Shown here: positions 17,614 through 25,820 of the stretch, piece by piece
Layout: each line of letters opens with the position of its first letter
How positions within the stretch are numbered: position 1 is the stretch's first letter
NCBI GenBank assembly: GCA_040768125.1
Contig: JAXGNG010000001.1
Span: 124,001 to 188,000 of the forward strand
Direction: 5' to 3'
Length of the DNA stretch: 64,000 bases
Origin: RBG-16-49-21 sp040768125
GTDB taxonomy: Bacteria; Spirochaetota; UBA4802; UBA5550
Translations under genes and position numbers: made by a program
The notes under the pieces: model-generated
Database searches by the model: none
Seen by the model: the letters and a program-made list of their open reading frames with translations, nothing else
What the model was told of the DNA's origin: nothing

Positions 17614-19266
17614 ATGAAAAGCGAAAAGAAGATAAAAATTATTCCTCTAGGTGGACTCGAGGGAATTGGAAAAAATATCACACTGTTTGAATATGGCAAT
17701 GAGATCCTCATTGTGGACTGTGGAATCATGTTCCCGACGGAGGAGATGCCAGGTGTCGATTATATCATTCCGGATTTCAGTTATATTCGTGATAACAGGT
17801 CCAAAGTAAAGGCGATACTGGTAACCCACGGGCATGAGGACCATATTGGAGCGATACCTTACCTGTTAAAGGAGATCCATGCACCGATTTATGCGACGAA
17901 ACTCACGATCGGGTTAATTCAGAGCAGACTTGCAGAAATTCCATCTCCTAATAAACCGGAATTCGTAGAGATCAAGCCACGGGACAAGAAAAAAATCGGA
18001 TCTTTCATGGTGGAATTCATCAAGGTGAATCACTCCATCATCGGGGGTGTGGGACTCGCACTGCAGAATGATCTTGGTACCATAATTCATACGGGAGATT
18101 TTAAAATTGATTTTTCACCTGTTGATGGCGATGTTACGGATCTTTATCGATTCGCGCACTATGGCGAAACGGGCGTGCTGTTACTTATGTCTGATAGCAC
18201 GAATGCAAATCGTGATGGATTCACAAAGTCTGAATCGGTTCTGGTGGAAAGGCTGAACGATATTTTTTCAGGGGCACGTGGAAGGATTATCGTAGCCACC
18301 TTCGCCTCAAACATACACCGAATTCAACAGGTCATGGACGCTGCACAGAGGTTCAACCGGAAGGTGGTTATCTCCGGGATGAGCATGCAGAAGAACGTGG
18401 AGATCGCTTCTTCGCTGGGTTTTTTGAAGTTCCGTGAAGAACTTGTCGTCGATGTGGCGAAGGCCGGTTCTTATCCTGATAAAAAACTCGTCATTGTAGG
18501 GACAGGAAGCCAGGGTGAACCGATGTCGGCACTCTATCGCATGGCGTACGGTACCCACCGCCACTTCGCGGCTCATAAGGGAGATACGGTTGTAATCACT
18601 GCTTCGGTAATTCCTGGTAACGAAAGAATGGTGTCGAAAGTGGTCAACTCCCTAATGCGAATGGGTGCCGAGGTCTATTATGACCAGGACGATGAAATTC
18701 ATGTTTCCGGCCACGGTTCCGCAAAGGAATTGAAGCTGATGCTGGCGGCGACAAAACCCAAATTTTTCATGCCCATTCATGGAGAATTCCGGCATCTCAA
18801 GGCACACGCGGAAGTTGCTGAAGAACTAAATATTAAGCCCTCAAACATTCTAATCGCACAAAATGGTGACATACTTGAACTTTCATCGAAGAGCTTCAAA
18901 AAGACCGGAAGTCTTGAATTATCTCATATCTACGTGGATGGCAAAGAGATCGGGAACATCGAATCCAATGTGATCAGGGAAAGACATGCCATGTCTTCGG
19001 ACGGAATCATTATCATTTCCCTGGTAATCGCCGAAGGGATGCTCATGGCCGCTCCCGGGGTATCATCCCGCGGTTTTATCGGCTCGAAAGAAGAAAAGAT
19101 GCATCAGCTTGTCAGGAATGAGGCGAATGAACGGGTGAAAAAACTACTGATCGAAAAACGATCAATACAGGAAATTGAAGCAGCCATTGTTAAGTCGATG
19201 AAAAAAATAGTGTTCAAGCAAACAAAGCGAAATCCCCTCATTGTAGTTGAAATGATGGAGGTTTGA
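17614..19266 (+). CDS. rnj: Ribonuclease J
   Basis: A 550-residue RNase J, an endo- and 5'-exoribonuclease that acts in RNA processing and decay. Seen: the metallo-beta-lactamase motif HGHEDHIG, the strand TGDFKID, the beta-CASP domain with the MSDSTNANRDGFT segment and SGHGSAKEL, FMPIHGEFRHL, and a C-terminal domain. Length is typical. The gene overlaps a possible TTG start of uppP; the ATG of uppP lies just after it. Presence of RNase J suggests RNA decay that does not depend only on RNase E. Identification is secure. Confidence 0.95.
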   Translation: MKSEKKIKIIPLGGLEGIGKNITLFEYGNEILIVDCGIMFPTEEMPGVDYIIPDFSYIRDNRSKVKAILVTHGHEDHIGAIPYLLKEIHAPIYATKLTIGLIQSRLAEIPSPNKPEFVEIKPRDKKKIGSFMVEFIKVNHSIIGGVGLALQNDLGTIIHTGDFKIDFSPVDGDVTDLYRFAHYGETGVLLLMSDSTNANRDGFTKSESVLVERLNDIFSGARGRIIVATFASNIHRIQQVMDAAQRFNRKVVISGMSMQKNVEIASSLGFLKFREELVVDVAKAGSYPDKKLVIVGTGSQGEPMSALYRMAYGTHRHFAAHKGDTVVITASVIPGNERMVSKVVNSLMRMGAEVYYDQDDEIHVSGHGSAKELKLMLAATKPKFFMPIHGEFRHLKAHAEVAEELNIKPSNILIAQNGDILELSSKSFKKTGSLELSHIYVDGKEIGNIESNVIRERHAMSSDGIIIISLVIAEGMLMAAPGVSSRGFIGSKEEKMHQLVRNEANERVKKLLIEKRSIQEIEAAIVKSMKKIVFKQTKRNPLIVVEMMEV

Positions 19267-19268
19267 GC

Positions 19269-20114
19269 ATGTTGCCGAACCACCTGTTGATTTTGGTGAT
19301 TCTTGGGGTAATTCAGGGTATTGCTGAATTCATTCCAATTTCTTCATCAGGACACCTGGTACTGGCAGGTCAAATAACGTGTTTTAAAAAAGGGCTCGAT
19401 GATATCGGGGCAGAGAGCTTTCTCCTCATTAATGTTGCCCTTCATATTGCCACTCTTGTTTCTGTCATACTGTATATGCGCGATGATATTCTGATGCTGA
19501 TAAAAGGTTTTTTTTCCGGTTTGAGACGAGGGGACATCAAAAAAAAGGAGGTACAGATAGGAATCAGGGTGCTCGTTGCGAGCATACCTGCAGGCTGCAT
19601 AGGATTCGTGCTCCACGATGCCCTGGAGGGTTTCTTTTCTTCACTCTACGCCGTATTGATCCTTCTTATTATAAATGGCATTATACTTGTCAGTACTAAA
19701 ATTATTCCCACAAATGACCGATTATTAGAAGAGATAGGTATCGTCAGAACGCTGGTGGTCGGTTTTTGCCAGGCAGTCGCGATTTTGCCCGGAATCTCCC
19801 GTTCTGGAATAACTATAGCGGGAGGAATGCTGATGGGACTTACTCCGATGGAATCAGCCCGTTTTTCGTTTTTAATGGCTATACCTGTTATTCTCGGCGC
19901 GGGACTGAATGAGGGAATACGAGCGGTACACAATGCTTTTCCGGCGGAGATGGCACCGGCCCTGGGGATGGCGATGGCAGTCACCATGGGAATCGGGCTG
20001 CTGTCTTTGAAGATCCTTTTCGCACTGGTGAAAAAAATTCGTATCCATATTTTCGGGTACTATACCATCGCCCTTGGATTGGCCGGATTGACAGCCCTCA
20101 CACTCATGCGGTAG
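19269..20114 (+). CDS. uppP: Undecaprenyl-diphosphatase
   Basis: A 281-residue membrane enzyme of the BacA/UppP family that dephosphorylates undecaprenyl pyrophosphate to recycle the cell-wall lipid carrier. Seen: the N-terminal GVIQGIAEFIPISSSGHLVL motif with the catalytic Glu, and the second motif LPGISRSGITI, with about seven to eight membrane segments. ATG at 19269 has GGAGG seven bases upstream; a TTG at 19263 overlaps the RNase J stop and sits too close to that site. Identification is secure. Confidence 0.95.
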   Translation: MLPNHLLILVILGVIQGIAEFIPISSSGHLVLAGQITCFKKGLDDIGAESFLLINVALHIATLVSVILYMRDDILMLIKGFFSGLRRGDIKKKEVQIGIRVLVASIPAGCIGFVLHDALEGFFSSLYAVLILLIINGIILVSTKIIPTNDRLLEEIGIVRTLVVGFCQAVAILPGISRSGITIAGGMLMGLTPMESARFSFLMAIPVILGAGLNEGIRAVHNAFPAEMAPALGMAMAVTMGIGLLSLKILFALVKKIRIHIFGYYTIALGLAGLTALTLMR

Positions 20115-20160
20115 ACACGCGCTGTTTCTAACGGAGACAGAGGGCTCCTGGAGGAATAGG

Positions 20161-22644
20161 GTGATGACACGCAAGTATCAGGCGATTCTCGGGGCAGGAC
20201 TGGCGGGTATTGCCATCCTAATATTCTGTTCTGTATTCGGTTATCACTCCTCTGATTACGCATCACTCTTAAGTGACTCACCCGTGAAACATGTCCTGGG
20301 CAGCCTGGGAGCATGGATCGGGCATATCGTACGCACGGCATTGGGCAATGCCTCCTATTGCGCGGCCATCGCGCTGGCCCTTCCGGGGATATCCCTCATG
20401 ATGCCAGAAGGCATGAGGAACAGCGGATTAAAAACAGCTCTTGTTTTCCTGTTCTCGGTCATCAGTTCCTCTCTCTTCACGATATTGGCAGAAGGCCCAG
20501 TCCAGACTCGCGGTGGATATATAGGGATGTACATGAGTCAAGGTATTGAGTCGATGGCGGGACCGGGGCCGGGGTATGTCATACAGGTGTCGCTTGTATT
20601 GTGCACCGCGGTCATTGCAAGTGTTGTTTGGCTTGCGCCTAGAAGGGAGAGGCATTTTTCAAACCGTATCGTAGCAGGAATTCGTGAAGTGTTTTCACGC
20701 AATCACGTTCCAGACGAAACAGAGGAATTGCCCCTTCTGCGGATTGGCATTAACGAATCGAAACGCGCGAAAAGGCAACCATGGGTCACAAAGAAAAGAA
20801 TGGTGGTCTATGAAACGGAAAAGATCGACGATGAACAATACGCAATGCTTTCGTCAGACTACTTGGGATCTGTCCCGGAGAGAAAAGTGGGCTTATTGAC
20901 CGAAGTACATTCGGAAGAGAATAATGCAACGACCATTGACGAGAACATGGCGGGACCAAATTGTGCCGATGAAGGGGAGCTTGTACTTCACGAAGGAGAA
21001 TATTATGTCGAGGGTGGATACGAAGAAGAAGCACGGGGCGACGAGGACGTCAGCGATGTCTGTGAATCAGGAGATGAAGATGAATATACTCCTGGACTGA
21101 CGGAGCAAGTTGATTCTCCCTTACACTGCGAGCATACTGAATCGACGATGAAAGAAATCCCTGTCAGTGGCAGCGAGAATGAAGGCGAGAGAAAAACAGA
21201 GGAGGAGTTCAGGGGTAATATTCACGAAAAAGTTTTTGAAGACATACCGATCAATGAAGAATATATAATCCCGACGACGTATCTTTCATTGTCGAAACCT
21301 CATGATACGGAGAGCTGGAAAAAGGAGATCAGACGCAACAGCGAACTTTTAAAAAACACCCTTGCCGATTTTGGGATTGACGCAGACGTGGTGAACGTCA
21401 ACAGGGGCCCCGTGATCACTCTTTACGAGATGCAGATCGCACCGGGAATCAAGGTGAACCGCGTCGCGAGTCTTGCGGATGACATCGCAATGGCCCTTGC
21501 AGCCCAGCGGGTGAGAATCGTAGCGCCGATTCCGGGAAAGTCGGCTATCGGCATCGAGATTCCCAATCGCTACAGGGAGGCGGTAACTCTCGGGGATATC
21601 ATTAAATCCGAGGAATTCAAAGCGTTCCAGGGGAGCCTCGCCGTTGCCCTGGGTAAGGATATCCTGGGGAATCCGGTAATGCTCGATCTGAAGAGACAGC
21701 CCCATCTGTTGATAGCAGGCGCAACCGGCGCGGGTAAGTCGGTATGCGTCAATTCGATAATAACAAGTTTGATCTATAACTATGAGCCCAATTATCTTCG
21801 CTTCATACTAATTGACCCAAAAATGGTTGAACTGCAGCTCTATAACGGATTGCCGCACCTTCTGACGCCCGTTATCGTTGATCCCCAGACCGCTCCAATG
21901 GTATTGAAATGGGCCATGCATGAGATGCAACGCAGATACTGTCTTCTCTCCGATATGAATACGCGTGATATTGAGCGGTACAACGAAAAGATTGGAAGAG
22001 GGAATAAAGGTATCGAGCGGATGCCGTATATTGTCATCATCATCGACGAAATGGCTGATCTGATGATGACGTCAAAAGAGGTGGAGGGATATATCACCCG
22101 GATAGCCCAGAAGGCAAGGGCGGTGGGGATCCATCTCGTCGTGGCCACGCAGCGCCCATCAGTGGATATCATTACAGGGATCATCAAGGCGAATTTCCCT
22201 GCTCGAATAGCATTTCAGGTGGCGCAGAAAAATGATTCGCGCACCATTATTGACCAGAACGGTGCGGAGAAACTTCTTGGAAGGGGCGATATGCTTTACC
22301 AGCCGCCAACAGGTTCATATCCTATCCGCGTTCAGGGAGGCTTCATATCAGAAGAGGAAATCGAAACAATAACTGGCCATCTTCGTTCACTTGCCAGACC
22401 CTCGTACATCGATATTGAGGAAAGCCTCAGGGAAGAGGAGTCAAAAGACCTCGAGGAATCGACCGATGAATTGTTCCTTGAGGCCATCAAGATAGTGGAG
22501 GAAACAAAAAAAGCTTCAGCGTCATATCTGCAGAGAAGACTCTCTATCGGCTATAACCGCGCGGCCCGGATAATAGAGCAGATGGAAGATATGGGATATA
22601 TCGGGCCCCAGATTGGCAGCAAACCAAGGGAGGTGTTGATATAG
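20161..22644 (+). CDS. ftsK: DNA translocase FtsK
   Basis: An 827-residue FtsK, which pumps DNA through the division septum and helps resolve chromosome dimers. The first 170 residues hold four membrane segments. A very acidic linker follows at about 200-370. The motor domain carries Walker A GATGAGKS and Walker B IIIIDEMADLMM. The last 65 residues form the winged-helix gamma domain that reads polar DNA signals, with ASASYLQRRLSIGYNRAARI. Start is GTG 20161, or ATG 20164 one codon later, after a GGAGG site. The linker is shorter than in E. coli. Confidence 0.96.
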   Translation: MMTRKYQAILGAGLAGIAILIFCSVFGYHSSDYASLLSDSPVKHVLGSLGAWIGHIVRTALGNASYCAAIALALPGISLMMPEGMRNSGLKTALVFLFSVISSSLFTILAEGPVQTRGGYIGMYMSQGIESMAGPGPGYVIQVSLVLCTAVIASVVWLAPRRERHFSNRIVAGIREVFSRNHVPDETEELPLLRIGINESKRAKRQPWVTKKRMVVYETEKIDDEQYAMLSSDYLGSVPERKVGLLTEVHSEENNATTIDENMAGPNCADEGELVLHEGEYYVEGGYEEEARGDEDVSDVCESGDEDEYTPGLTEQVDSPLHCEHTESTMKEIPVSGSENEGERKTEEEFRGNIHEKVFEDIPINEEYIIPTTYLSLSKPHDTESWKKEIRRNSELLKNTLADFGIDADVVNVNRGPVITLYEMQIAPGIKVNRVASLADDIAMALAAQRVRIVAPIPGKSAIGIEIPNRYREAVTLGDIIKSEEFKAFQGSLAVALGKDILGNPVMLDLKRQPHLLIAGATGAGKSVCVNSIITSLIYNYEPNYLRFILIDPKMVELQLYNGLPHLLTPVIVDPQTAPMVLKWAMHEMQRRYCLLSDMNTRDIERYNEKIGRGNKGIERMPYIVIIIDEMADLMMTSKEVEGYITRIAQKARAVGIHLVVATQRPSVDIITGIIKANFPARIAFQVAQKNDSRTIIDQNGAEKLLGRGDMLYQPPTGSYPIRVQGGFISEEEIETITGHLRSLARPSYIDIEESLREEESKDLEESTDELFLEAIKIVEETKKASASYLQRRLSIGYNRAARIIEQMEDMGYIGPQIGSKPREVLI

Positions 22645-22698
22645 CACTTTTCTGAAAAACTCCATCTCGAAAAATGACGATACATACATGTATCGCTC

Positions 22699-22725
22699 GC
22701 AGTTTGCTGTTATTCAGCAAACTGC
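22699..22725. other. Perfect hairpin between convergent ftsK and methyltransferase genes
   Basis: An 11-base perfect inverted repeat, GCAGTTTGCTG and CAGCAAACTGC, with a five-base TTATT loop. It lies 55 bases after ftsK and includes the first base of the methyltransferase stop codon. Neither side has a long T run, so it may be a bidirectional terminator or a stability hairpin. Confidence 0.45.
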
Positions 22726-23567
22726 TAATAACTGATATGTCGTTTAACCGCGTATACCTCGAGAGTGTCAGAAAAGCAGACCAAGCGTGAGATTGCCGAG
22801 TATAAAGATGAAAATGGCCTGAAAAACAGCGAGTTGCGTGAAACCACGCGTTCTGGATGTATGCCGCCGGGGGCCATTTCCAGGATTTTGAATCCGTATT
22901 GTTCTAGGATCCTTCGTATTCCCCAGGGAGTAACGTCAATACGGTGGTCGGAAGGATGGGATGCGATCCACTCCTCGCGCTTAAAGCGGAACGTGGGGCC
23001 AAAAATGGATGGCACAGAAAATGCAAAAATCCCCCCGTCCTTCAGTATACGATGAACCTTCCTGATAATTGCTATTGTATCCTCGCAGTGTTCGATGAAA
23101 TACCACGCGGTAATAATGTCATACTGTTCCTCAAAGGACATGTCCATGAAATCTCCCTGCACCATGTTGATGCCGAGGTTTTCTTCGGCGTACCTGCACG
23201 CATAGGAAGAGATTTCCACGCCGGTAACCCGTCCAATACCATGATCACGCGCACATTTGAGAAAGAAACCCGCCGCGGCACCCGCGTCAAGGATGGAAAG
23301 TGACGAAAGTCTGAGCTCGGGAGGGATGTTGCAAAGAATTTTACCGAGCCTCTGGCCGGAAAGAGCATAGATATTCTGAAAATCTTCTATGTAGGTTACG
23401 CCGTAATGGGCCCTGTATTCATCAAGAAAGTAGTCGTCATTATACTCATCGGGGGTGAATTGGGTATTAAAAGCCATACCGCAGTGCCGGCACAGCTTGA
23501 GAGGACCGTTAATAGTTATGAAGGCATCCGTTGCGCATAACGGACATTGCGAAGATCCCGACGTCAT
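22725..23567 (-). CDS. Zinc-ribbon SAM-dependent methyltransferase
   Basis: A 280-residue protein that opens with a zinc ribbon (CPLC at about residue 8 and CRHC at about 27), followed by a class I methyltransferase domain. The SAM-binding glycine-rich motif is LDAGAAAGFF, and a motif-II acidic position appears in VTGVEISS. Proteins of this layout often modify sugars, cell-surface molecules or small metabolites; the substrate here is not known. It is convergent with ftsK. No strong ribosome site is visible. Confidence 0.8.
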   Translation of the reverse strand: MTSGSSQCPLCATDAFITINGPLKLCRHCGMAFNTQFTPDEYNDDYFLDEYRAHYGVTYIEDFQNIYALSGQRLGKILCNIPPELRLSSLSILDAGAAAGFFLKCARDHGIGRVTGVEISSYACRYAEENLGINMVQGDFMDMSFEEQYDIITAWYFIEHCEDTIAIIRKVHRILKDGGIFAFSVPSIFGPTFRFKREEWIASHPSDHRIDVTPWGIRRILEQYGFKILEMAPGGIHPERVVSRNSLFFRPFSSLYSAISRLVCFSDTLEVYAVKRHISY

Positions 23568-23594
23568 GCTGTCTGACGCGACCGAATCCTGAAT

Positions 23595-24083
23595 TTATTC
23601 TTTCTTTTTCTTTTTTGCCGGCTCCACCACCACGTTTATTCCCTTGATTTTTGCATTTTCAAAGGAATGCAGTACCAACTCGGCGTATTGTTCGGGAACC
23701 TCAAAAAAAGAGTAGGTGGCGTGAATGTCGATTTTACCTATTGTCTTACCGTCCAGGCCGGATTTTTTTACCACCTCCCGTATGAGGTCACCGGTTGAAA
23801 CATTGTGGTTTTTACCGATGTTGATAAAAAGTCGGGCACGGCCGTTTTTAATATCCTCAAATACGACCTGCCCGGTATCAGCCTGACGGTAGATTTTTTC
23901 TGAAGGCATTTCGAATCCCGACAGGTCGCCAAGGTATTCCTTCAGGGTGGCGGCGGCGATTATTTTTGCCCCGTTGAAAAGTGGGAGTTCTTTTTTAAGG
24001 CGCTTCACAAGCTGTTCATATTCATCAAGGTTTTCGGTATACGCGACTTCAATAATTCGGCGTAATTTTTTTAAGCGATTCAT
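23595..24083 (-). CDS. Stand-alone DbpA-type RNA-binding domain protein
   Basis: A 162-residue protein whose C-terminal 75 residues match the DbpA/CsdA RNA-binding domain, an RRM-like fold that in DbpA binds a 23S rRNA hairpin. The domain is recognisable from RLFINIGKNHNVSTGDLI, GKIDIHATYSFFEV and the strand following FENAKIKGINVVVE. No DEAD-box helicase core is attached. The N-terminal 80 residues are helical and charged; the C-terminus is a run of lysines. Role is inferred as RNA binding, possibly with a separate helicase. It is encoded after the response regulator. Confidence 0.75.
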   Translation of the reverse strand: MNRLKKLRRIIEVAYTENLDEYEQLVKRLKKELPLFNGAKIIAAATLKEYLGDLSGFEMPSEKIYRQADTGQVVFEDIKNGRARLFINIGKNHNVSTGDLIREVVKKSGLDGKTIGKIDIHATYSFFEVPEQYAELVLHSFENAKIKGINVVVEPAKKKKKE

Positions 24084-24106
24084 ACATATCCTCGTGGTGG
24101 TTCAGT

Positions 24107-24126
24107 GGAACAGTGATAACTGTTCC
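24107..24126. other. Perfect inverted repeat upstream of the DbpA-domain gene
   Basis: GGAACAGT (24107-24114) and ACTGTTCC (24119-24126) with a four-base loop, 24 bases before the start of the minus-strand gene at 24083. It has no T run. It could be an operator or a hairpin in the shared transcript with the response regulator. Confidence 0.35.
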
Positions 24127-24196
24127 GGCATAAGATTGCGTACCGTACAAGTTAAAAAGTGCGCAAAAAATAGCAAGTCATTTTCTCAACAAGGTA

Positions 24197-24853
24197 CTAC
24201 CGGGACAGCTTACAGCGATAGCCGACATTGCGAACGGTTTCGATAATCGAATTGAATTCATCACCGAGCTTTCCTCTCAATCGACGGATGTGCACATCCA
24301 CCGTCCGTGTTCCACCGATATATTCCACCCCCCAGATTGTCCCAAGGAGGTCTTTGCGGGAAAAAACCTCTCCCCGGTTTTGAATCAGGAGGCGAAGGAG
24401 CTCGAATTCCTTGTAGGTGAGGTCGAGCTTTTCATCATCGAGATACACGCTGTACTGTTTAAAGTCTATCCTGAGGCGACCGATTGTAATACCCTCATCA
24501 TCACCGCCGCTGTCCATGAATATTCTCTGAACTCGAAAGATCAACTCGTCGGCGGAAAACGGATTTACAATAAAGTCATTAAAAAACCACTCGGCATTCA
24601 GATCACCAAGCGACATCTCGTTTATGATGAGGAGTACCGGCTTTTGGTGAATCTTCTTACGAATCTTTGAGAGGAGGAACTGGATGGTATCTGTTGATGT
24701 GAAGATGGCGTAATCGATAATGAGGAGTGATATGTCCTCGCGCCGGATCGAGTCAATTGAGCGAAAATGCAGTATGCCTCGACGGGGAAAGCACCTGCCG
24801 GCTATATCGATGATCTCCTGACTCTCGGTCACTATTGCGATAGCGTCATTCAT
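24197..24853 (-). CDS. OmpR-type response regulator with a degenerate receiver
   Basis: A 218-residue transcription factor. The C-terminal 95 residues are an OmpR/PhoB-type winged-helix DNA-binding domain: LTYKEFELLRLLIQN, GEVFSRKDLL, RTVDVHIRRLRGKLG and IETVRNVGYR. The N-terminal half has the receiver length, but only some conserved residues remain. It keeps an Asp in LLIIDYAIF at about residue 47. It lacks the acidic pair near the N-terminus and the Lys-Pro pair (VNPF instead of KP). It may work without phosphorylation. No histidine kinase is adjacent. Confidence 0.8.
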   Translation of the reverse strand: MNDAIAIVTESQEIIDIAGRCFPRRGILHFRSIDSIRREDISLLIIDYAIFTSTDTIQFLLSKIRKKIHQKPVLLIINEMSLGDLNAEWFFNDFIVNPFSADELIFRVQRIFMDSGGDDEGITIGRLRIDFKQYSVYLDDEKLDLTYKEFELLRLLIQNRGEVFSRKDLLGTIWGVEYIGGTRTVDVHIRRLRGKLGDEFNSIIETVRNVGYRCKLSR

Positions 24854-24964
24854 GATATTTTTGCCTAATTATGCAGGGTAAGGGATATTTTTCAACAGTT
24901 TTATCTGCCCGGATTAAGGAAGGGTGTTAAATGTTGCGAAGGCTATCGAGGACGTGCCGAATTA

Positions 24965-25165
24965 GGAAGGCGGGTAATTGTTACCCGGTTTGTTTCTTCA
25001 GACATTGTTCTGCGAGAACATTTCGACCGTGTTTGGACAGGCATGACACCCATTCCCGAATACGGGGTCAGGTGTGGCCTTCGAACGCGCATGGGATGTT
25101 CCCACCAACCCGTGCACTGCGCACAACTGCATGGCAAGCCTCATGTGGCAGTCCAGAGGCCATTG
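24965..25165 (-). ncRNA. Candidate structured RNA or long leader
   Basis: Within the 590-base gap between the response regulator and the P-II gene, a GC-richer block folds well on the minus strand. In transcript order: GCCTC/GAGGC hairpin; GTGCGCA pairing with TGCGCGT around an inner TGGG/CCCA; ACACC/GGGTGT capped by CCCG/CGGG; TGTTCT/AGAACA with loop CGC; and CGGGTAA/TTACCCG with loop CAA. A minus-strand promoter lies at its upstream edge. It could be a 200-base small RNA or the first part of a 300-base leader of the response regulator. No riboswitch, 6S, tmRNA or RNase P class was matched with confidence. Confidence 0.35.
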
Positions 25166-25194
25166 ATTGTATCAACGATCTGATATGGTCGCAA
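25166..25194 (-). promoter_or_regulatory. Candidate sigma-70 promoter for the minus-strand structured RNA
   Basis: On the minus strand TTGCGA (25189-25194) and TACAAT (25166-25171) are separated by 17 bases. Four of six and five of six positions match the consensus. The predicted start is near 25160, just where the block of hairpins begins. Confidence 0.5.
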
Positions 25195-25443
25195 AAAATC
25201 AAATACTACGTGTTATGTGTTTCAGACATGTTACATGTTACAGCCATGTTACGAATGGATTAACGGAATGTAAACTTGCGTGTTTTGACATAGCAGAATC
25301 CGCTGGAACTATTGACAGTTGGAAATCATTCGTTACGTTTGTTGAAAATCACAACCGAGTTGGTAATGAGCGGTTGTAACGATGGGCACTGATGTAATTC
25401 ATCCAACATGATAGTTTAAACTGGGAACAGTGAGGAGGTTTGC
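25195..25443. promoter_or_regulatory. Upstream region of the P-II operon with repeated ATGTTAC
   Basis: The rest of the gap before the P-II gene holds three copies of ATGTTAC, at 25228-25234, 25235-25241 and 25246-25252. CGTTAC at 25331 and GTAACG at 25376-25381 form a distant inverted pair. A TTGACA lies at 25285-25290, with only a weak -10 (ACTATT) at 17 bases. I found no sigma-54 promoter with the correct GG-N10-GC spacing. AGGAGG precedes the P-II start codon. Confidence 0.35.
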
Positions 25444-25785
25444 ATGAAAATGATTATCGCCATCATTCGGCCAGAAAAGCTGACAGATGTTAAGAAAGAA
25501 CTGAATGAGGCAAGCGTCAATTTGATGACCGTGGTGCAGTCTATCGGGGCTGGCAGGCAAAAGGGGTACCCGGAAACGTACCGGGGAGTAAAGCATGAGA
25601 TCAAGCTGCTCAAGAAGGTGGAACTGCAGATCGTGGTGAATGACGATTATGTAGAACCGACCATCAAGGCAATCGTCCGTGGCGCGAAAACGGGCAGTAT
25701 CGGCGATGGGAAGATATTTGTTATGCCAATAGAGGAATGTATCCGCATCAGGACAGGGGAGCGCGGCTCCAGGGCCGTGGGATAA
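25444..25785 (+). CDS. P-II family nitrogen regulator
   Basis: A 113-residue P-II signal protein of the GlnB/GlnK type, a trimer that binds ATP, ADP and 2-oxoglutarate and regulates ammonium transport and glutamine synthesis. The ATP-binding segment TGSIGDGKIFV and the C-terminal RIRTGERG are intact. In the T-loop, GRQKGYPETYRGVKH, Tyr46 is kept but the uridylylation residue Tyr51 is His. Control by uridylylation is therefore unlikely at that site. It is the first gene of an operon with a flotillin-like gene, glnA and amt, which favours a GlnK-like partnership. Confidence 0.92.
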   Translation: MKMIIAIIRPEKLTDVKKELNEASVNLMTVVQSIGAGRQKGYPETYRGVKHEIKLLKKVELQIVVNDDYVEPTIKAIVRGAKTGSIGDGKIFVMPIEECIRIRTGERGSRAVG

Positions 25786-25820
25786 TCGATATGATAGCAC
25801 GAATGTGGAGGAGATGACTG

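Noticed and set aside
24965..25165. 6S, tmRNA, RNase P or cobalamin/SAM riboswitch
   Set aside because: The 6S-like apical resemblance is loose and the ends do not pair; I found none of the signature sequences of the other classes.
24931..25263. Frames on both strands inside the structured gap
   Set aside because: The translations are Arg/Cys-rich without domain or ribosome site, and the DNA is better explained by paired stems. A short CxCxxC frame on the minus strand was not convincing.
25195..25443. Sigma-54 promoter for the nitrogen operon
   Set aside because: The best GG and GC pair has eleven bases between them instead of ten and lacks the TGGCA core.
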